From Patescibacteria group bacterium (GTDB taxonomy: Bacteria; Patescibacteriota; Minisyncoccia; Phycocordibacterales; PALSA-1337), in contig JAMDBV010000033.1 in the NCBI GenBank assembly GCA_023487965.1, positions 1-6,902 of the forward strand: a DNA stretch of 6,902 nucleotides. Reading direction: 5' to 3'. Shown here in pieces: positions 6,339-6,902 of the stretch (position 1 is its first letter; each line of letters starts with the position of its first letter). The position numbers and the translations under genes are program-made. The notes beneath the pieces were generated by a model that searched no databases, was not told the DNA's origin, and saw nothing but the letters and a program-made list of their open reading frames with translations.

Positions 6339-6902
6339 CTATCGTTACCGGCGCCCCGCCTCACATCGATGCCGTATCGACGCATGGACATGAGGATACC
6401 GAGAGCGATGAATTCGACCAGAATATGCGTGCCGCCATAACTCATGAGAGGCAATGGTGTACCGGTTACCGGCAATAAGTGGATATTCATGCCGACATTG
6501 ATGGCGATGTGAACAATGAAAAATATCGCCAGACCGGCGCCGTATAACACCTCGAAGTTGGTAGCTCCGCGCAAAGCATTTGCTATTATGCGCCAAATGA
6601 TCACGCCATATAGGGTAAATAAAATCACGACACCGGCGAAACCCCACTCTTCGGAGAATGCCGCGAATATGAAGTCGGTTTGATATTCCGGCAGGAATTT
6701 GAGTCGAGACTGAGTGCCATAACCGAGACCTTTGCCCCACAGTTCGCCGGAGCCGACCGCGATAGTCGACTGATATGCGTTATATCCGGCGCCTCGAATG
6801 TCAGCCAAGGGATTGATAAAATTCCTGATACGATCTTTCTGATATTCCCGAAAGCCAAAATTCCAAAGCAAAGCGAAAACGATAGCGACAACAGCGATCA
6901 TG
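6335..6902 (-). CDS. rodA: RodA-type SEDS peptidoglycan polymerase, C-terminal half (partial)
   Basis: SEDS proteins polymerise lipid II into glycan strands together with a class B penicillin-binding protein; RodA serves the elongation complex. The visible 188 codons are the C-terminal half and the gene continues past the right edge. The Met codon at 6899-6901 is probably internal, since family members are about 370-400 residues. Diagnostic blocks, counted from that Met: GAGYNAYQSTIAVGSGELWG (37-56), FLPEYQTDFIFAAFSEEWGF (69-88), whose TDF Asp76 corresponds to the essential SEDS aspartate, and LLPVTGTPLPLMSYGGT (142-158). At least four membrane segments are seen. The GLGYGTQSRLKFLPE spacing and PVTGTPLPLMSYGG fit RodA better than FtsW, though FtsW is not fully excluded. 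It converges on the glycosyltransferase, sharing CTAG at the stops. No terminator follows it before that gene's coding sequence. Confidence 0.92.
   Translation of the reverse strand, partial: MIAVVAIVFALLWNFGFREYQKDRIRNFINPLADIRGAGYNAYQSTIAVGSGELWGKGLGYGTQSRLKFLPEYQTDFIFAAFSEEWGFAGVVILFTLYGVIIWRIIANALRGATNFEVLYGAGLAIFFIVHIAINVGMNIHLLPVTGTPLPLMSYGGTHILVEFIALGILMSMRRYGIDVRRGAGNDS

Overview
The window holds the 5' third of a 16S rRNA gene and five protein genes, one of them cut by the window edge, plus one gene broken by a single stop codon. The 16S fragment points to Candidatus Patescibacteria (CPR), most likely the Parcubacteria/Paceibacteria side. Its 5' end reads GATCCTAGCTCAGGAT, the 338 region has the EUB338-II form rather than the common EUB338 form, and the 515F site carries C526A. 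An intact-length ORF6N-domain gene, moderate GC and compact spacing fit that lineage. Assignment to an order is not possible from this fragment. TAA, TAG and TGA all end genes and no open frame contains internal TGA, so standard code 11 is supported and the UGA=Gly code of Gracilibacteria/SR1 is not.

Layout, left to right. 1-540: 16S rRNA, minus strand, running off the left edge. 541-771: rRNA leader and promoter, with a TTGACT -35 at 738-743, an AT-rich -10 at 713-720, and several inverted repeats in the leader. 772-1314: an ORF6N-domain gene (minus) interrupted by one TAA at codon 44 and containing a nearly perfect 35-bp palindrome. 1311-2210 and 2220-3719: secF and secD (minus), the proton-driven accessory of the Sec translocon; SecD has an unusual hydrophobic insertion. 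3776-5128: a large polyprenyl-phosphate sugar-1-phosphate transferase (minus). 5202-6338: a GT4-type glycosyltransferase (plus), divergent from it. 6335-6902: the C-terminal half of a RodA-type SEDS peptidoglycan polymerase (minus), convergent with the glycosyltransferase, with overlapping stop codons.

Functionally this is an envelope region next to an rRNA operon. The sugar transferase would load the first sugar phosphate on a lipid carrier, and the glycosyltransferase would extend it. RodA polymerises the wall, and SecDF assists export. The ORF6N reading frame starts inside the secF stop codon (ATGA), so secD-secF-ORF6N looks like one transcription unit pointing into the rRNA operon.

The points most worth a second look are the single-stop ORF6N gene with its embedded palindrome, the SecD insertion, and a repeated TANNNT box 6-7 nt before the start codons of genes lacking a Shine-Dalgarno sequence, which suggests leaderless mRNAs. 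I see no CRISPR array, insertion sequence, tRNA or convincing intrinsic terminator.
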